Source: Nitrospirota bacterium
Lineage (GTDB): Bacteria; Nitrospirota; Nitrospiria; 2-01-FULL-66-17
Direction of reading: 5' to 3'
Assembly (NCBI GenBank): GCA_040757335.1
Contig: JBFLXB010000027.1
Location: forward strand, 1-51,323
DNA length: 51,323 nucleotides
The position numbers and the translations under genes are program-made. Under the pieces are notes generated by a model. The model worked only from the letters and a program-made list of their open reading frames with translations. It had not been told where the DNA came from and ran no database searches. The first letter of the stretch is position 1, and every line of letters starts with the position of its first letter. Shown here piece by piece: positions 18,575 through 26,893 of the stretch.

Positions 18575-19300
18575 CTAACGGCGTCCGGGTGCGGACGAGG
18601 GAAGGCCGAGCTGCGCCATGACCAACCTGACGTCCGCCCACACCGTCTTCTTGTCCCCGGGGTTGCGCAACAGGTAGGCGGGATGGAAGGTCGGCATCAG
18701 CGGGATCCCCTGGTAGGCGTGCCACCGACCGCGCAGGCGCGAAATGGGTTCTTTGGTCCTCAGCAGCGTCTGTGAGGCGAACGTGCCGAGCGCGCAGATG
18801 ACCCTGGGACGGATGATGTCCAATTGCGCGATCAGAAACGGCTCGCACGACGCGATCTCGTCGGGCTGAGGGTTGCGGTTGCCGGGAGGGCGGCACTTGA
18901 TGATATTGGCGATGTACACGTTGTCTCGCCGCAACCCCATCGCTTCGATGATCTTGGTCAAGAGTTGACCGGCCGCGCCGACGAACGGGATGCCTTGGGC
19001 GTCTTCCTCCGCTCCCGGGGCCTCCCCCACGAAGACCAGTTCGGCCCGGGGGTTGCCGACGCCGAACACGAGGTGCGTCCGGCCCGGCGCCAGCTTGCAC
19101 CGACGGCAATCGCCGATCGTCTCGCGGCGCAGCCGCTCCAAATCCACAGCGGGATCACGTTCCACACCGGGAGCGGCGCTTCGCGACGGCGCAGGGACGT
19201 CCCGCACGCCCACCTCGCGCGCGTACGCGAGGTGGAGCTTCGCCTGGCGCACGATGTCGCCGAAGGGCCGGGAGTCTCGAACGGGATGGTCAGCCGCCAT
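18575..19300 (-). CDS. Family 4 uracil-DNA glycosylase (Fe-S)
   Basis: 241 residues from ATG 19300. Four Cys expected to bind a [4Fe-4S] cluster are at 65, 68, 136 and 152, with the CxxC-x67-C-x15-C spacing close to the family norm. Motif [10 protein letters not shown] starts at 93 and the uracil-pocket HPAYLLR at 206. Removes uracil arising from cytosine deamination, a frequent problem in GC-rich DNA. Start overlaps the end of tsaE by 11 bp. The longer upstream frame is a shadow of tsaE. Confidence 0.93.
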   Translation of the reverse strand: MAADHPVRDSRPFGDIVRQAKLHLAYAREVGVRDVPAPSRSAAPGVERDPAVDLERLRRETIGDCRRCKLAPGRTHLVFGVGNPRAELVFVGEAPGAEEDAQGIPFVGAAGQLLTKIIEAMGLRRDNVYIANIIKCRPPGNRNPQPDEIASCEPFLIAQLDIIRPRVICALGTFASQTLLRTKEPISRLRGRWHAYQGIPLMPTFHPAYLLRNPGDKKTVWADVRLVMAQLGLPSSAPGRR

Positions 19301-19793
19301 GAACGGCGCGAACCGCGGCGAGCGCGCGTTCGTGGCGCGGGCCCCGAGCGGTCCACGAAAGGATCCGGTCCCCAGCGCCCTGGGCCGCGGTGAACACGAT
19401 GTCCAGCCGGTCGGCGGGCAAGGCATCCGGCAGGCGATCGGCCCACTCGATGGCAATCACGGCCTGCTCGGGCGCGTCCAGGACGCCGAGCCAATCGATC
19501 TCGTCGGCGTCGTGCAGTCGGTAAAAGTCCAAATGGAGCAACGCGAACCGCCCGACGTGATCGTGTCGGATGGCGAAGGTCGGGCTGGACACGCGCCGCG
19601 GCTCCACGCCCAATCCCTCGGCGAGCCCCTGCACGAAACGCGTCTTGCCGGCGCCGAGTTCGCCGATCAACGCCAGCACTTCACCTCCGGTCGCACGGGT
19701 GCCCAACGTCCGGCCCAACTCCCGCGTGTCGTCCTCCGAGGCCGACACGCAGCGCCACGCGGTGCCCGGTCCCATCACAGCCGCCATAGTCAC
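19290..19793 (-). CDS. tsaE: tRNA t6A biosynthesis ATPase TsaE
   Basis: 167 residues. Works with TsaB, TsaC and TsaD to install t6A37 on ANN-decoding tRNAs. Walker A GELGAGKT is at 44-51. The SSPTF and HLDFYRL segments are family hallmarks. GTG 19793 overlaps the stop of the upstream hypothetical gene (GTGA); ATG 19787 is an alternative. The C-terminal ~20 residues overlap the udg start. The nearby nnrD is a common genomic partner of tsaE in bacteria. Confidence 0.93.
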   Translation of the reverse strand: MTMAAVMGPGTAWRCVSASEDDTRELGRTLGTRATGGEVLALIGELGAGKTRFVQGLAEGLGVEPRRVSSPTFAIRHDHVGRFALLHLDFYRLHDADEIDWLGVLDAPEQAVIAIEWADRLPDALPADRLDIVFTAAQGAGDRILSWTARGPRHERALAAVRAVHGG

Positions 19794-20398
19794 GCGGGGG
19801 CTTCCATCTCCGCCGCGATCTTCCCGAGCGCGCGGAAGTGTTTGAGGGCCGCGTCCGGATCGGTATCCGAGAGGTTCTCGAACGGCTTGCCCGCGACCAG
19901 CAGATCCGGGCCGAACACGAGGCTGGGAAACGTGTCCAGGCCGTCCAGATGCTCGCGCAGGTTGCCTTGCGTGAACAGGCGGTTCGCGCGTTCGGGGTCG
20001 GTGGAGCGCACTTCGAACCGACCGTCAACGCCGGGAACCACGTCGCCCACCTCGCGGGAGAGCTTGGTGGGATCGTTCAGCGGCTTATAGTATTTCTGTT
20101 TGGACAGGAACAACGCGGTCGCGGCTTTGACCGACAGCGTGTAGACGAGATAGATGATGCTGGCCTTTTCCCCTTTGGCGAGATGGAACGAGACCGAGGC
20201 GTTCCGTCCGTCATAGCGACCGTCCACTCGCGGGAACGAGAAGAGCGTGGGCTGGGAAACCTGCCCGCCGATCCGTTCGGAGAGCCGACGAAAGTCGGTG
20301 ACGATGCGTCGTTTCCCGACGATGGAATGGATGATCATGGCCGCGCCGAGCGCGGCAAGCAAGATCGCGAACGCGAGGGTGATTCCGAAAAGAGTCAT
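19790..20398 (-). CDS. Uncharacterised membrane-anchored protein
   Basis: 202 residues, not recognised. Residues about 3-27 form one transmembrane helix, followed by a basic KRR segment, so the rest is probably cytoplasmic. The soluble part has alternating hydrophobic strands, including '[11 protein letters not shown]' near 69 and '[10 protein letters not shown]', and no Cys or known catalytic motif. It lies between nnrD and tsaE with 4-bp overlaps at both ends, so it is a true operon member. No function is suggested beyond that. Confidence 0.75.
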   Translation of the reverse strand: MTLFGITLAFAILLAALGAAMIIHSIVGKRRIVTDFRRLSERIGGQVSQPTLFSFPRVDGRYDGRNASVSFHLAKGEKASIIYLVYTLSVKAATALFLSKQKYYKPLNDPTKLSREVGDVVPGVDGRFEVRSTDPERANRLFTQGNLREHLDGLDTFPSLVFGPDLLVAGKPFENLSDTDPDAALKHFRALGKIAAEMEAPA

Positions 20399-22005
20399 TC
20401 GTCACTCCTGGTGCTGGATGGTGGACGTTTGAACAGCCGTTGCCCCGAGGTCGCCGGCGGCGGAACCAGATGATTCAGAACGGACGGAATACGGTCGATC
20501 AAATCTCCGGCCATCATGCCGCGCTCTCCGCGCTCCCCGGCCACCGCGTCGCCGGCCGCCCCGTGGAGATACACCCCGAGCCGCGCGGCATCCGCCGGCG
20601 CCAGGCCCTGAGCGAGCAGCGCCGCGATCATCCCGGTCAGCACGTCGCCGGTTCCGGCCGTGGCCATCCCGGAGTTGCCGGTGGGGTTGAGCGTGACGCG
20701 CCCGTCCGGACTCGCTACCACGGTTCGCGCGCCTTTGAGCACCAACACGACTTGGTGCGCCTTGGCGAATTCCATGGCCAGGTCGATCCTTCGGCGTTGC
20801 ACCTCGCGCGCGCCCAGGCGGGTCAGTCGTCCCATTTCCCCGGGGTGTGGGGTCAGGACCATGGGCGCGTGCGGGCGTTTCAGGGGATCCAGATGATCGG
20901 CGAGCGCGTTGAGCCCATCGGCGTCGATGACCATCGGTATCGACAGGCGCGCCACCAACTCGCGGATCGTGGCTTGCGTCTCGGGATGGGTGGAAAGCCC
21001 CGGTCCGATCGCAGCGACCGTGGCATTCTTCGGCGCGGTGAGCAAGAGGTCGAGGCTGCGCGCCGAGAGCGCGTGTTCCGGGGTCTCGGGCAGAGGAAGG
21101 GTCATGATTTCCGCGGGCTTCTCCTCCCCGGAGCGCAGGACGCTTTCCGGGCAGGCGAGCGTGGTCAACCCCGCGCCGGTGCGCAGCGCGGCTCGGGACG
21201 TGAGAATCGCGGCGCCGCTCTTGCCGACCGACCCCGCCACCACCAGGACGTGACCGAACGTGCCCTTGTGCCCCTCGCGCGGGCGGGTGGGAACCACGGC
21301 CGCGGCGTCTTCTTTGGTGAAGACCGACAGCGGGAGTGCGGCGCGTTCGATGGCTCGGCGCGGGATGCCGATGTCCACCACCCGCAGCTCGCCGGTGTGA
21401 TCGGATCCTGGCGGCAAGAAATGCCCGCGCTTGGGCAGAGCGAACGTCACGGTGAGCGCAGCGCGCACCGCGGTGCCGAGCGGTTCCCCGGTGTCGGCGC
21501 TGATTCCGGAGGGGATGTCCACCGCGGTCACGGGTTTGCCGGACGAGTTGAGATCCGCGATCAGGTCGGCGGCGAGACCGGTGATGGGCGCGGACAGCCC
21601 GGTCCCGACTAGGGCGTCGATGATCAGGTCGGCCTCCTGCAACGCGGCGCGAAACCGGTCCCGATCGTATCCCGAGGGATCGAACATGAGTCCGCCGATT
21701 GCGCGGACGATCTGGCTCTGGACTCGTGCTTCACCGCGACTGGCGTCAAAAGGAAAGGTCAAGAACACGCGGACGTGCGCCCCGCGTTGGATGAGATGCC
21801 TGGCCGCGACCAGGCCGTCGCCCCCGTTGTGGCCCTTGCCGGCCAGCACCACGACCGAGCGCCCCGCCGGGTCCCCAAAGCGCCGCTCCAGCTCGCGCAC
21901 GACCCCCATGCCGGCTTGCTCCATGAGGATCGTGACCGGGATGCCGTACGTGCTCTGGGCGTCGGCGTCGAGCCGGCGCATTTCCTCTGCGGTGACGATA
22001 TGCAT
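20395..22005 (-). CDS. nnrD: Bifunctional NAD(P)H-hydrate epimerase / ADP-dependent dehydratase
   Basis: 536 residues from ATG 22005, two bases after the acpS stop. Repairs damaged NAD(P)H hydrates. The N-terminal YjeF_N epimerase domain (about 1-215) contains GKGHNGGDGLVAAR near 52-65. The C-terminal ribokinase-like dehydratase domain (about 230-520) contains the GSVGKSGAA region and the NPTGNSGMATAGTGD ADP-binding loop. This is the same fused layout as E. coli YjeF/NnrD. A longer frame reaching 22344 is only a shadow of acpS. Its stop overlaps the next gene (ATGA). Confidence 0.95.
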   Translation of the reverse strand: MHIVTAEEMRRLDADAQSTYGIPVTILMEQAGMGVVRELERRFGDPAGRSVVVLAGKGHNGGDGLVAARHLIQRGAHVRVFLTFPFDASRGEARVQSQIVRAIGGLMFDPSGYDRDRFRAALQEADLIIDALVGTGLSAPITGLAADLIADLNSSGKPVTAVDIPSGISADTGEPLGTAVRAALTVTFALPKRGHFLPPGSDHTGELRVVDIGIPRRAIERAALPLSVFTKEDAAAVVPTRPREGHKGTFGHVLVVAGSVGKSGAAILTSRAALRTGAGLTTLACPESVLRSGEEKPAEIMTLPLPETPEHALSARSLDLLLTAPKNATVAAIGPGLSTHPETQATIRELVARLSIPMVIDADGLNALADHLDPLKRPHAPMVLTPHPGEMGRLTRLGAREVQRRRIDLAMEFAKAHQVVLVLKGARTVVASPDGRVTLNPTGNSGMATAGTGDVLTGMIAALLAQGLAPADAARLGVYLHGAAGDAVAGERGERGMMAGDLIDRIPSVLNHLVPPPATSGQRLFKRPPSSTRSDE

Positions 22006-22007
22006 GT

Positions 22008-22415
22008 TCAGGCGTGTTCCGCCGCCGGTGAGCTGCGACTCAAGATCACGTGGGCCGCGGCATAATCGCCGTCGTGGGTCAGGCTGACCAATGCATTGTC
22101 CGCGCCCAGAGACGCCATGCGCGCCGCGGCGCGGCCTGACACGCGCAACTGGGGCTGGCCCGAGGGCGCGTTCACGATCTCCACCTCGCGCCAGGACGCG
22201 CCGACCCACCCGAGGCCCAGGGCTTTCATCGCGGCTTCTTTGGCCGCGAACCGCGCCGCCACGTGCGGCGCGGGATCGCGGCGAGCGCGGCAGTAGGCCG
22301 TCTCCTGCGGACTGAGCACGCGCTGGAAGAAACGATCCGCCCACCGTCCGAGGATGCCCCGCACCCGAGAAATGCGAACCAGATCAATGCCGACGCCGAT
22401 GACCGCTGAGTTCAT
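22008..22415 (-). CDS. acpS: Holo-[acyl-carrier-protein] synthase AcpS
   Basis: 135 residues. Transfers the 4'-phosphopantetheine of CoA to acyl carrier protein. The magnesium-binding GIDLVRI segment is at 9-15 and the second motif ARFAAKEAAMKALG at about 54-67. First gene of the minus-strand operon that ends with mutS. Its ATG lies only 8 bp from a -10 box, so the mRNA probably has almost no leader. Confidence 0.94.
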   Translation of the reverse strand: MNSAVIGVGIDLVRISRVRGILGRWADRFFQRVLSPQETAYCRARRDPAPHVAARFAAKEAAMKALGLGWVGASWREVEIVNAPSGQPQLRVSGRAAARMASLGADNALVSLTHDGDYAAAHVILSRSSPAAEHA

Positions 22416-22423
22416 CGGCGAGG

Positions 22424-22453
22424 ATTATGGCAGCGTAACGACGATCAAATCAA
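22424..22453 (-). promoter_or_regulatory. Promoter of the acpS-to-mutS operon
   Basis: On the minus strand TTGATT (22453-22448), 18-bp spacer, CATAAT (22429-22424). Only 8 bp separate the -10 box from the acpS ATG, so transcription would begin about one base before or at the start codon. Confidence 0.55.
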
Positions 22454-22471
22454 GTTAACCGTAAATGCGGA

Positions 22472-23536
22472 TCAGAACGTAACTTGAAGTTGTGCCACCG
22501 CCAGATTGTCTACGCCGGGGTGGGCGTCGTCGGAGCGAAATTCGTAGTTTGCGGACAGCGCGGTGTGGTCGGCGAGGGCGTAGGTCACACCAAGAGTGGT
22601 GCGGGTGATGGCGTCAGAGGCTGCGGATCGGTCGGGGTCCCAGCGCTCGACGCGGGCGGCGGGGGTCCAGCGGTCCGCGATCGTATATGCGGCGAGAAGG
22701 TACCAGCCGCGGTGACCGATCGAGCCGTCGTCGCCGGAGATCAGCTCGCCGCGGATGAGCAGGGCTTTGAGCGGGTTAGGGTTGAACTCAATGTCCCACC
22801 CGGCGCGGTTGCGCGTCTGATCAACCAGCGAAACGTCCTGCTGCTTGCCGCGGTACCACGACGCACCGAGTTGAAACCCGGCCAGGCGCAAACCGATACG
22901 GCCCACGACATCCTTTGCGCTGTTCGTGTCGTCCTCGTTCAGTCCGTTGCCGTTGATGACAGCGAGGGCATACGCCAGGTTGAGCGGTCCGCTGATCGGT
23001 TCGCCGTAGAGTTCGACGCCCTGGTCCCACTCCTGGAGGAAGCCGGGGATTTCGTCGGGCTGCTCGCTGAGGAACGTGGCCACCATCCGGTTCACAAAGG
23101 GCAAGGCGTAGGACGGGAGTTGCGTCTCGATCCCGAACGGGATGCGGAACTGCCCGACGCGCAGAGTGAACATGGGCGTTGAGCCGAGGTCGATCAGCGC
23201 GTCCCGAATGATCGGTGATGACTCAGCCGCCAGGTCGGCGACCACCAGATAGCGGACCATCGGGGCGACGCGGCCCGAAGCTGATAACTCGGCGCGCCGA
23301 AGCAGCGCCCCGCTGGATCCGGTGGCGGTTCCCGAGCCGATGGGTGTTCCGTCCATGAGCTGGGTGCCTTCGTCGCGAAAGGCCTGGATCTGAAGTGCGC
23401 GCAGATGAACTTCGATCATCCCGCTCGTGATGGGGGATGCGTTGTCGGGATAGGGAGAAAACGAGGTGGCGAGGAGTGATCCGGGGGCGCCCAGGATCAG
23501 GAGCCCGAGTAACGCGGCGGCGACCCGCCGAATCAT
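22472..23536 (-). CDS. Phosphate-selective porin O/P-like outer-membrane protein
   Basis: 354 residues with a signal peptide (hydrophobic residues about 5-22, cleavage likely after the LLA segment). The rest has alternating beta-strand character and ends in Phe (QVTF), the outer-membrane insertion signal. Segments such as 'RRAELSASGRVAP' and 'LRVGQFRIPFG' are typical of the porin O/P family, where they mark barrel strands. A channel role is likely, but phosphate or polyphosphate selectivity cannot be assumed. It begins 7 bp after rpsU and is probably co-transcribed with it, an unusual pairing. Confidence 0.8.
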   Translation of the reverse strand: MIRRVAAALLGLLILGAPGSLLATSFSPYPDNASPITSGMIEVHLRALQIQAFRDEGTQLMDGTPIGSGTATGSSGALLRRAELSASGRVAPMVRYLVVADLAAESSPIIRDALIDLGSTPMFTLRVGQFRIPFGIETQLPSYALPFVNRMVATFLSEQPDEIPGFLQEWDQGVELYGEPISGPLNLAYALAVINGNGLNEDDTNSAKDVVGRIGLRLAGFQLGASWYRGKQQDVSLVDQTRNRAGWDIEFNPNPLKALLIRGELISGDDGSIGHRGWYLLAAYTIADRWTPAARVERWDPDRSAASDAITRTTLGVTYALADHTALSANYEFRSDDAHPGVDNLAVAQLQVTF

Positions 23537-23543
23537 CGGATAC

Positions 23544-23735
23544 TTACGGGGTTTTCTTGGCTTGGAGCTTGCGGAGGCGTTTGCGCGATTCCTTTTCCTT
23601 GCGTTTACGTTTCACGCTCGGCTTTTCGTAGTACTCGCGCTTCTTCATTTCCTTGAGCAGGCCCTCTTTGATGAGTTTCTTCTTGAGGACCCGAAGGGCC
23701 TTATCGACCTGATTATCGCTGACAACGATTTTCAT
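23544..23735 (-). CDS. rpsU: 30S ribosomal protein S21
   Basis: 63 residues, highly basic, with the S21 pattern: residue stretch 'ALRVLKKKL' early, then KKREYYEKPS near 31-40 and a Lys/Arg-rich tail. S21 helps mRNA selection during initiation near the anti-Shine-Dalgarno end of 16S rRNA. A dedicated promoter lies at 23792-23821. The porin gene follows after 7 bp. Confidence 0.95.
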   Translation of the reverse strand: MKIVVSDNQVDKALRVLKKKLIKEGLLKEMKKREYYEKPSVKRKRKEKESRKRLRKLQAKKTP

Positions 23736-23791
23736 GACGCAGAATCACATCTCCCGCCGGTGGCTCAAAACGCCCACAACGATAACGGCGC

Positions 23792-23821
23792 ACAGTACCG
23801 GAAGCTCCCTTGAGATGTCAA
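23792..23821 (-). promoter_or_regulatory. Promoter of rpsU
   Basis: On the minus strand a perfect TTGACA (23821-23816) is followed after 18 bp by TACTGT (23797-23792). About 50 bases of leader would precede the rpsU ATG. Confidence 0.5.
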
Positions 23822-23884
23822 GGATTTTCTTTGGTATTTTCTTTGATACGCGCCAGTATGGGGGTGTCTAGCCCCAAAGGGTAA

Positions 23885-24139
23885 GTGCGATGCTGGCAAA
23901 ACCGGATTGCCCGCCGAAATTGGTCGAGGACCGTGGTCTCGGTCCCACCAAGCCAGGAGACGTATTTAAACACGTCCGGGTATCAATCGTATCCGTACCC
24001 GATTGACTCCAAAGAGGAATCGGAATATATCTTGAATCTTCTGGGGCTAGAAAGATTGCGGGGTGAATTCGGGAATGGCGATCGTTGTCCCATCGCTATC
24101 AATTTCCCGGGTTTCCGTGATAAATTTCTCCGTAGATAG
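23885..24139 (+). pseudogene. Possible gene remnant upstream of hicB
   Basis: The 84-codon frame has a coding-like second half (KEESEYILNLLGLERL) but an implausible Arg/Trp-rich beginning. Another frame from ATG 23890 gives 38 coding-like residues (MLAKPDCPPKLVEDRGLG) and stops at about 24006. Together they look like one small protein broken by a frameshift near 24000, but no homologue is recognised and both frames could be chance. Confidence 0.2.
24003..24031 (+). promoter_or_regulatory. Candidate promoter for hicBA
   Basis: TTGACT (24003-24008), 17-bp spacer, TATATC (24026-24031). It lies about 115 bp ahead of the hicB start. Confidence 0.4.
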
Positions 24140-24150
24140 GGGTGATTGCG

Positions 24151-24375
24151 ATGCAGATACGACTGACGGCTGTATTTAGAACTGTTCCGGAAGGGTATAT
24201 CGGGTTTGTGGAAGAGCTGCCCGGGGCTAACACGCAGGGCGCCACCCTCGAAGAAGCACGGGCCAACTTGCAGGAAGCGGTGGCGTTAGTCTTGGAAGCC
24301 AATCGGACACTTGCTGAAGAATCCCTGCGGGGTCAAGATGTGATCCGCGAGCCGCTGTCCATCACCGCTGCGTGA
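24151..24375 (+). CDS. hicB: HicB-family antitoxin
   Basis: 74 residues from ATG 24151, which has AGGGGTGA 5 bp upstream; GTG 24142 is a weaker alternative. The partial RNase-H-like HicB fold is recognised from 'GYIGFVEELPGANTQGATLEEARANL', split here as GYIGFVEELPGA then TLEEARANL, followed by a long helix. No C-terminal DNA-binding domain is present, so this is the short HicB type. Neutralises HicA encoded immediately downstream with a GTGA overlap. Lower GC than neighbouring housekeeping genes suggests acquisition. Confidence 0.85.
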   Translation: MQIRLTAVFRTVPEGYIGFVEELPGANTQGATLEEARANLQEAVALVLEANRTLAEESLRGQDVIREPLSITAA

Positions 24376-24557
24376 AACGGCGTGACCTTATCCGCCATTT
24401 GGAAGTGCACGGTTGTGTGCTGTTGCGTGAAGGCGGTAGCCACAGCGTCTATGTGAACCGGGCCGCGCAAAAGACCTCGACGGTTCCTCGCCATCGCGAG
24501 ATCAACGACTTTCTGGCACGCAAAATCTGCCGAGATCTCCAGATTCCAGAGCCTTAA
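24372..24557 (+). CDS. hicA: HicA-family mRNA interferase toxin
   Basis: 61 residues. HicA toxins have a dsRNA-binding-like fold and cleave mRNA; the essential His is His24 in GGSHSVYVN. The segments MKRRDLIRHL and VPRHREI are also typical. The GTG start overlaps the hicB stop. Antitoxin-first order differs from the commoner hicA-hicB arrangement but is known. Its 3' end overlaps the convergent MFS gene stop by 4 bp. Confidence 0.88.
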   Translation: MKRRDLIRHLEVHGCVLLREGGSHSVYVNRAAQKTSTVPRHREINDFLARKICRDLQIPEP

Positions 24558-25762
24558 ACTGGCGAAGCCTGATTCTCGTTTGTGCGCTCAGGGGCGCGAA
24601 GCGCGGTCAAGAACAGGACCGAGGCGAGCAGGGCCAGGGTGGCGCCGAACGAAAATGCTGCGGCGGGACTCACCTGCTCCCAAATCAGCCCCATGAGCAG
24701 GCTTGAGGGCAGGGCGGCCACGCCCACGGCGGCGTGGTACAGGCCGTAGGCGGTTCCGCGATGTTCAGCGGGGGCGAGGTCCGCGACGTAGGCCTTTTCC
24801 ACGCCCTCGGTCAAGCCGAAGAACAGCCCGTAAACGGCGAACAATAGCCAGATTTGCCAGGCGGCATCCGCCATCGCAAAGCCCGCATACACCGCGGCAT
24901 AGACCAGCCATCCCGCAATGATGAGTCGGGGTCTGCCGACTCGATCGGATAGCGCCCCAGCAGGTGTTGAACTGACGGCCTTGCTCAGGTGCAGGACAAT
25001 CCACAGCAGCGGAATCGAGGCAGCGCCGATGCCGGCTGCGTTGGCTTTGAGCAACAAGAACGCGTCGCTGGAGTTGCCCAGGGTGAACAAGGTCACCACG
25101 CCGAGCACGGCCTTGAACCGCGGCGAGAACGGGGCAAGGCTGAGACGGATCGGTGGGTCGGCGGAGGGAGAGGCTACCGACGGTTCCTTCACGGCCGTCA
25201 CCAACAGTGCGACCGCCAGGATGCCGGGAATGGCAGCCAGCGCGAAGAGGACTCGCAGATCCGTCAGCACCCAGGCCAGCAACGCCGAGGCAATGAGCGG
25301 GCCGATGATGGCGCCGGTGTGGTCCATGGCGCGGTGGAATCCGAAGGCTTTGCCCCAGGAGTCCGGTTGGGTGGAGACGGCCAGTAACGCGTCGCGCGGA
25401 GCCGTGCGCACGCCTTTGCCCACGCGGTCGGTAAAGCGAATCACCAACACGTGCCAGCCCGCGCCGGCGAGCGCGACCAAGGGTCGCGCGCACGCCGAAA
25501 GGGTATATCCCGCGACCACGATCGGCTTGCGTCGTCCCAGACGGTCCGACCACCATCCCGACGCGAGCTTGAGCAAGCTGGCCGTGCTCTCCGCCACGCC
25601 TTCGATCAATCCGATGAACGTGGCGCTGGTCCCGAGCGTGGTGACCAGGAACAGGGGCAGCAACGGGTAGATCATCTCGCTGCTGGCGTCGGTCAACAGA
25701 CTGACCACCCCGAGCATCACCACGGTTCGCGGCAGCGAGAACATGGAGCGGGTGTCGCTCAT
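24554..25762 (-). CDS. Major facilitator superfamily transporter
   Basis: 402 residues with about 12 transmembrane helices in two halves separated by a hydrophilic loop near 190-210. The MFS loop 2-3 signature appears as 'GWWSDRLGRRKP' near residue 70 and again as 'GALSDRVGRP' in the second half. Substrate not predictable; the family includes drug and metabolite exporters. Its promoter is 9 bp from the ATG, so the mRNA may lack a leader. It is divergent from tadA and convergent with hicA. Confidence 0.88.
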   Translation of the reverse strand: MSDTRSMFSLPRTVVMLGVVSLLTDASSEMIYPLLPLFLVTTLGTSATFIGLIEGVAESTASLLKLASGWWSDRLGRRKPIVVAGYTLSACARPLVALAGAGWHVLVIRFTDRVGKGVRTAPRDALLAVSTQPDSWGKAFGFHRAMDHTGAIIGPLIASALLAWVLTDLRVLFALAAIPGILAVALLVTAVKEPSVASPSADPPIRLSLAPFSPRFKAVLGVVTLFTLGNSSDAFLLLKANAAGIGAASIPLLWIVLHLSKAVSSTPAGALSDRVGRPRLIIAGWLVYAAVYAGFAMADAAWQIWLLFAVYGLFFGLTEGVEKAYVADLAPAEHRGTAYGLYHAAVGVAALPSSLLMGLIWEQVSPAAAFSFGATLALLASVLFLTALRAPERTNENQASPV

Positions 25763-25771
25763 GAGGAGGCG

Positions 25772-25800
25772 AGTATACGAATGCGGAGTGAGGCCGTCAA
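25772..25800 (-). promoter_or_regulatory. Promoter of the MFS gene, nearly leaderless
   Basis: On the minus strand TTGACG (25800-25795), 17-bp spacer, TATACT (25777-25772), both close to consensus. Only 9 bp lie between the -10 box and the ATG, leaving about 2-3 leader bases. Confidence 0.65.
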
Positions 25801-25823
25801 ACGCCTGAAATACCGTCGATTTT

Positions 25824-25852
25824 CTTGACTTTGCCCAGGTGGCTGTCTAGAA
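25824..25852 (+). promoter_or_regulatory. Promoter of tadA
   Basis: TTGACT (25824-25829), 17-bp spacer, TAGAAT (25847-25852). Transcription would begin near 25859. This excludes the in-frame upstream start at 25825 and supports ATG 25879. Confidence 0.65.
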
Positions 25853-25878
25853 TGTCGTGCTTTGCGGAACCGGTTTCG

Positions 25879-26385
25879 ATGAACGTTGAGATGACCGCGG
25901 CGGCCGTGGACGAGCAGTGGATGGGGCTCGCGCTGCAAGAAGCCAAGGCTGCGGCGCAGGAAGATGAAGCGCCGGTGGGCGCGATCGTGGTGCTGGACGG
26001 AGAAGTCGTTGCCCGCGCCCGCAACCGCCGCGAAAGCGACCGCGATCCCACCGCCCACGCGGAGTTGATCGCGTTGCGCGACGCGGCCACAACCCTCGGC
26101 CGCTGGCGTCTGTCCGGCGCGACGGTGTACGTGACCCTGGAGCCGTGCCCGATGTGCGCGGGCGCGATGATTCTGGCGCGCGTCGATCGCGTCGTGTACG
26201 GTGCGGCTGATCCCAAGGCCGGAGCGTGCGGGTCGGTCGTGGATCTGTTCGAACCAAGACGGTTCAACCATCGCCCGGAGATCATCGGCGGCGTCATGGC
26301 CGAGGCGTGCGGGCGGGTGCTCAGCGATTTTTTTGTGGGCAAGCGAGGAAAGGAGAGATGGCCGAGTCCGGTTGAAGGCGTCTGA
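25879..26385 (+). CDS. tadA: tRNA-specific adenosine deaminase TadA
   Basis: 168 residues from ATG 25879; ATG 25891 is an alternative. Converts A34 to inosine in tRNA-Arg(ACG). Zinc site and catalysis are visible as HAE (His60, Glu62) and PCPMC (Cys90, Cys93). The body ends near residue 155; the last ~11 residues are encoded inside the tRNA-Ser(CGA) gene, which starts at 26352 on the same strand, so 34 bp are shared. The stop TGA falls in the anticodon arm. If RNase P processes a read-through transcript at 26352, the tadA message loses its stop codon. Confidence 0.95.
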   Translation: MNVEMTAAAVDEQWMGLALQEAKAAAQEDEAPVGAIVVLDGEVVARARNRRESDRDPTAHAELIALRDAATTLGRWRLSGATVYVTLEPCPMCAGAMILARVDRVVYGAADPKAGACGSVVDLFEPRRFNHRPEIIGGVMAEACGRVLSDFFVGKRGKERWPSPVEGV

Positions 26386-26440
26386 CTCGAAATCAGATGT
26401 GGGGGTAACTCCACCGGGGGTTCAAATCCCTCTCTCTCCG
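26352..26440 (+). tRNA. tRNA-Ser(CGA)
   Basis: Class II cloverleaf. Acceptor GGAGAGA pairs with TCTCTCC (26433-26439) and the discriminator is G26440. Anticodon CGA lies in the loop between TCTGA and TCAGA arms; a long variable arm and the TTCAAAT loop are present. The bases after the discriminator are CCC rather than CCA, so CCA is added after transcription. The 5' 34 bases overlap the end of tadA. Confidence 0.95.
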
Positions 26441-26570
26441 CCCATCCTCGCTTGCGTAGCGCAACGTAGGCCCGCAGTCCCAGGGCCGAGGCTGCGAGAT
26501 CATTTGGTGTTGAGCAGTGTAGTTGGAACGCTGACTCCGATGTCACAATGGAGCACGCTCGGTAGGGTAG

Positions 26571-26662
26571 GGAGAGATGTCCGAGCCCGGCTGAAGGAGC
26601 ACGACTGGAAATCGTGTAGGGGGCCAAAAGCTTCCTCGGGGGTTCAAATCCCCCTCTCTCCG
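26571..26662 (+). tRNA. tRNA-Ser(GGA)
   Basis: Class II cloverleaf with the same acceptor GGAGAGA/TCTCTCC, anticodon GGA inside CACGACT-GGA-AATCGTG, long variable arm, TTCAAAT loop with a 5-bp GGGGG/CCCCC stem, and discriminator G26662. CCA is not encoded (CTG follows). The 130 bp between the two tRNA-Ser genes hold nothing else recognised. Confidence 0.95.
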
Positions 26663-26717
26663 CTGAGTGCCGTATGTTGTGTACAATGGGCGTGATGTTG
26701 CCTCGATCACTCTCGCA

Positions 26718-26826
26718 AAAGAAGACCGGGCCCTGTGCGACAGGAGACTTCGAACCCCGCCAGGTCCGGAAGGAAGCAACGGTAAGGAGATCCTCCTGGG
26801 TGCCGCAGACCAGCCTGGTCTTCTTT
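26718..26826 (+). ncRNA. ffs: Bacterial SRP RNA (4.5S RNA)
   Basis: The conserved apical core CAGGTCCGGAAGGAAGCA is at 26761-26778, the Ffh-binding loop of signal recognition particle RNA. The ends AAAGAAGACC (26718-26727) and GGTCTTCTTT (26817-26826) are perfectly complementary and the right arm carries the T-rich tail. Size near 105 nt fits the short, Alu-less form. The order ffs-dnaX-ybaB-recR is widely conserved. Confidence 0.93.
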
Positions 26827-26893
26827 CTCTGATCGCGACGGCGGCCGGACGGCTCGATCCGAGCGTCCGGCCGCATCGCGCTGTGCCAAACCG

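Larger units (their letters stand above)
23736..24150. other. AT-richer gap between rpsU and hicB
   Basis: 415 bp with clearly lower GC than its surroundings. It holds the rpsU promoter, a candidate promoter for hicBA, and a short uncertain coding stretch (23885-24139). No RNA gene or repeat was seen. The base composition together with the toxin-antitoxin genes suggests a small acquired patch. Confidence 0.5.

Noticed and set aside
18560-19109. N-terminal extension of the HIT gene frame to 19109.
   Set aside because: It runs through udg in another frame; GTG 18560 has an excellent ribosome site and matches family length.
22006-22344. N-terminal extension of nnrD to 22344.
   Set aside because: It is a shadow of acpS; ATG 22005 gives the standard YjeF N-terminus.
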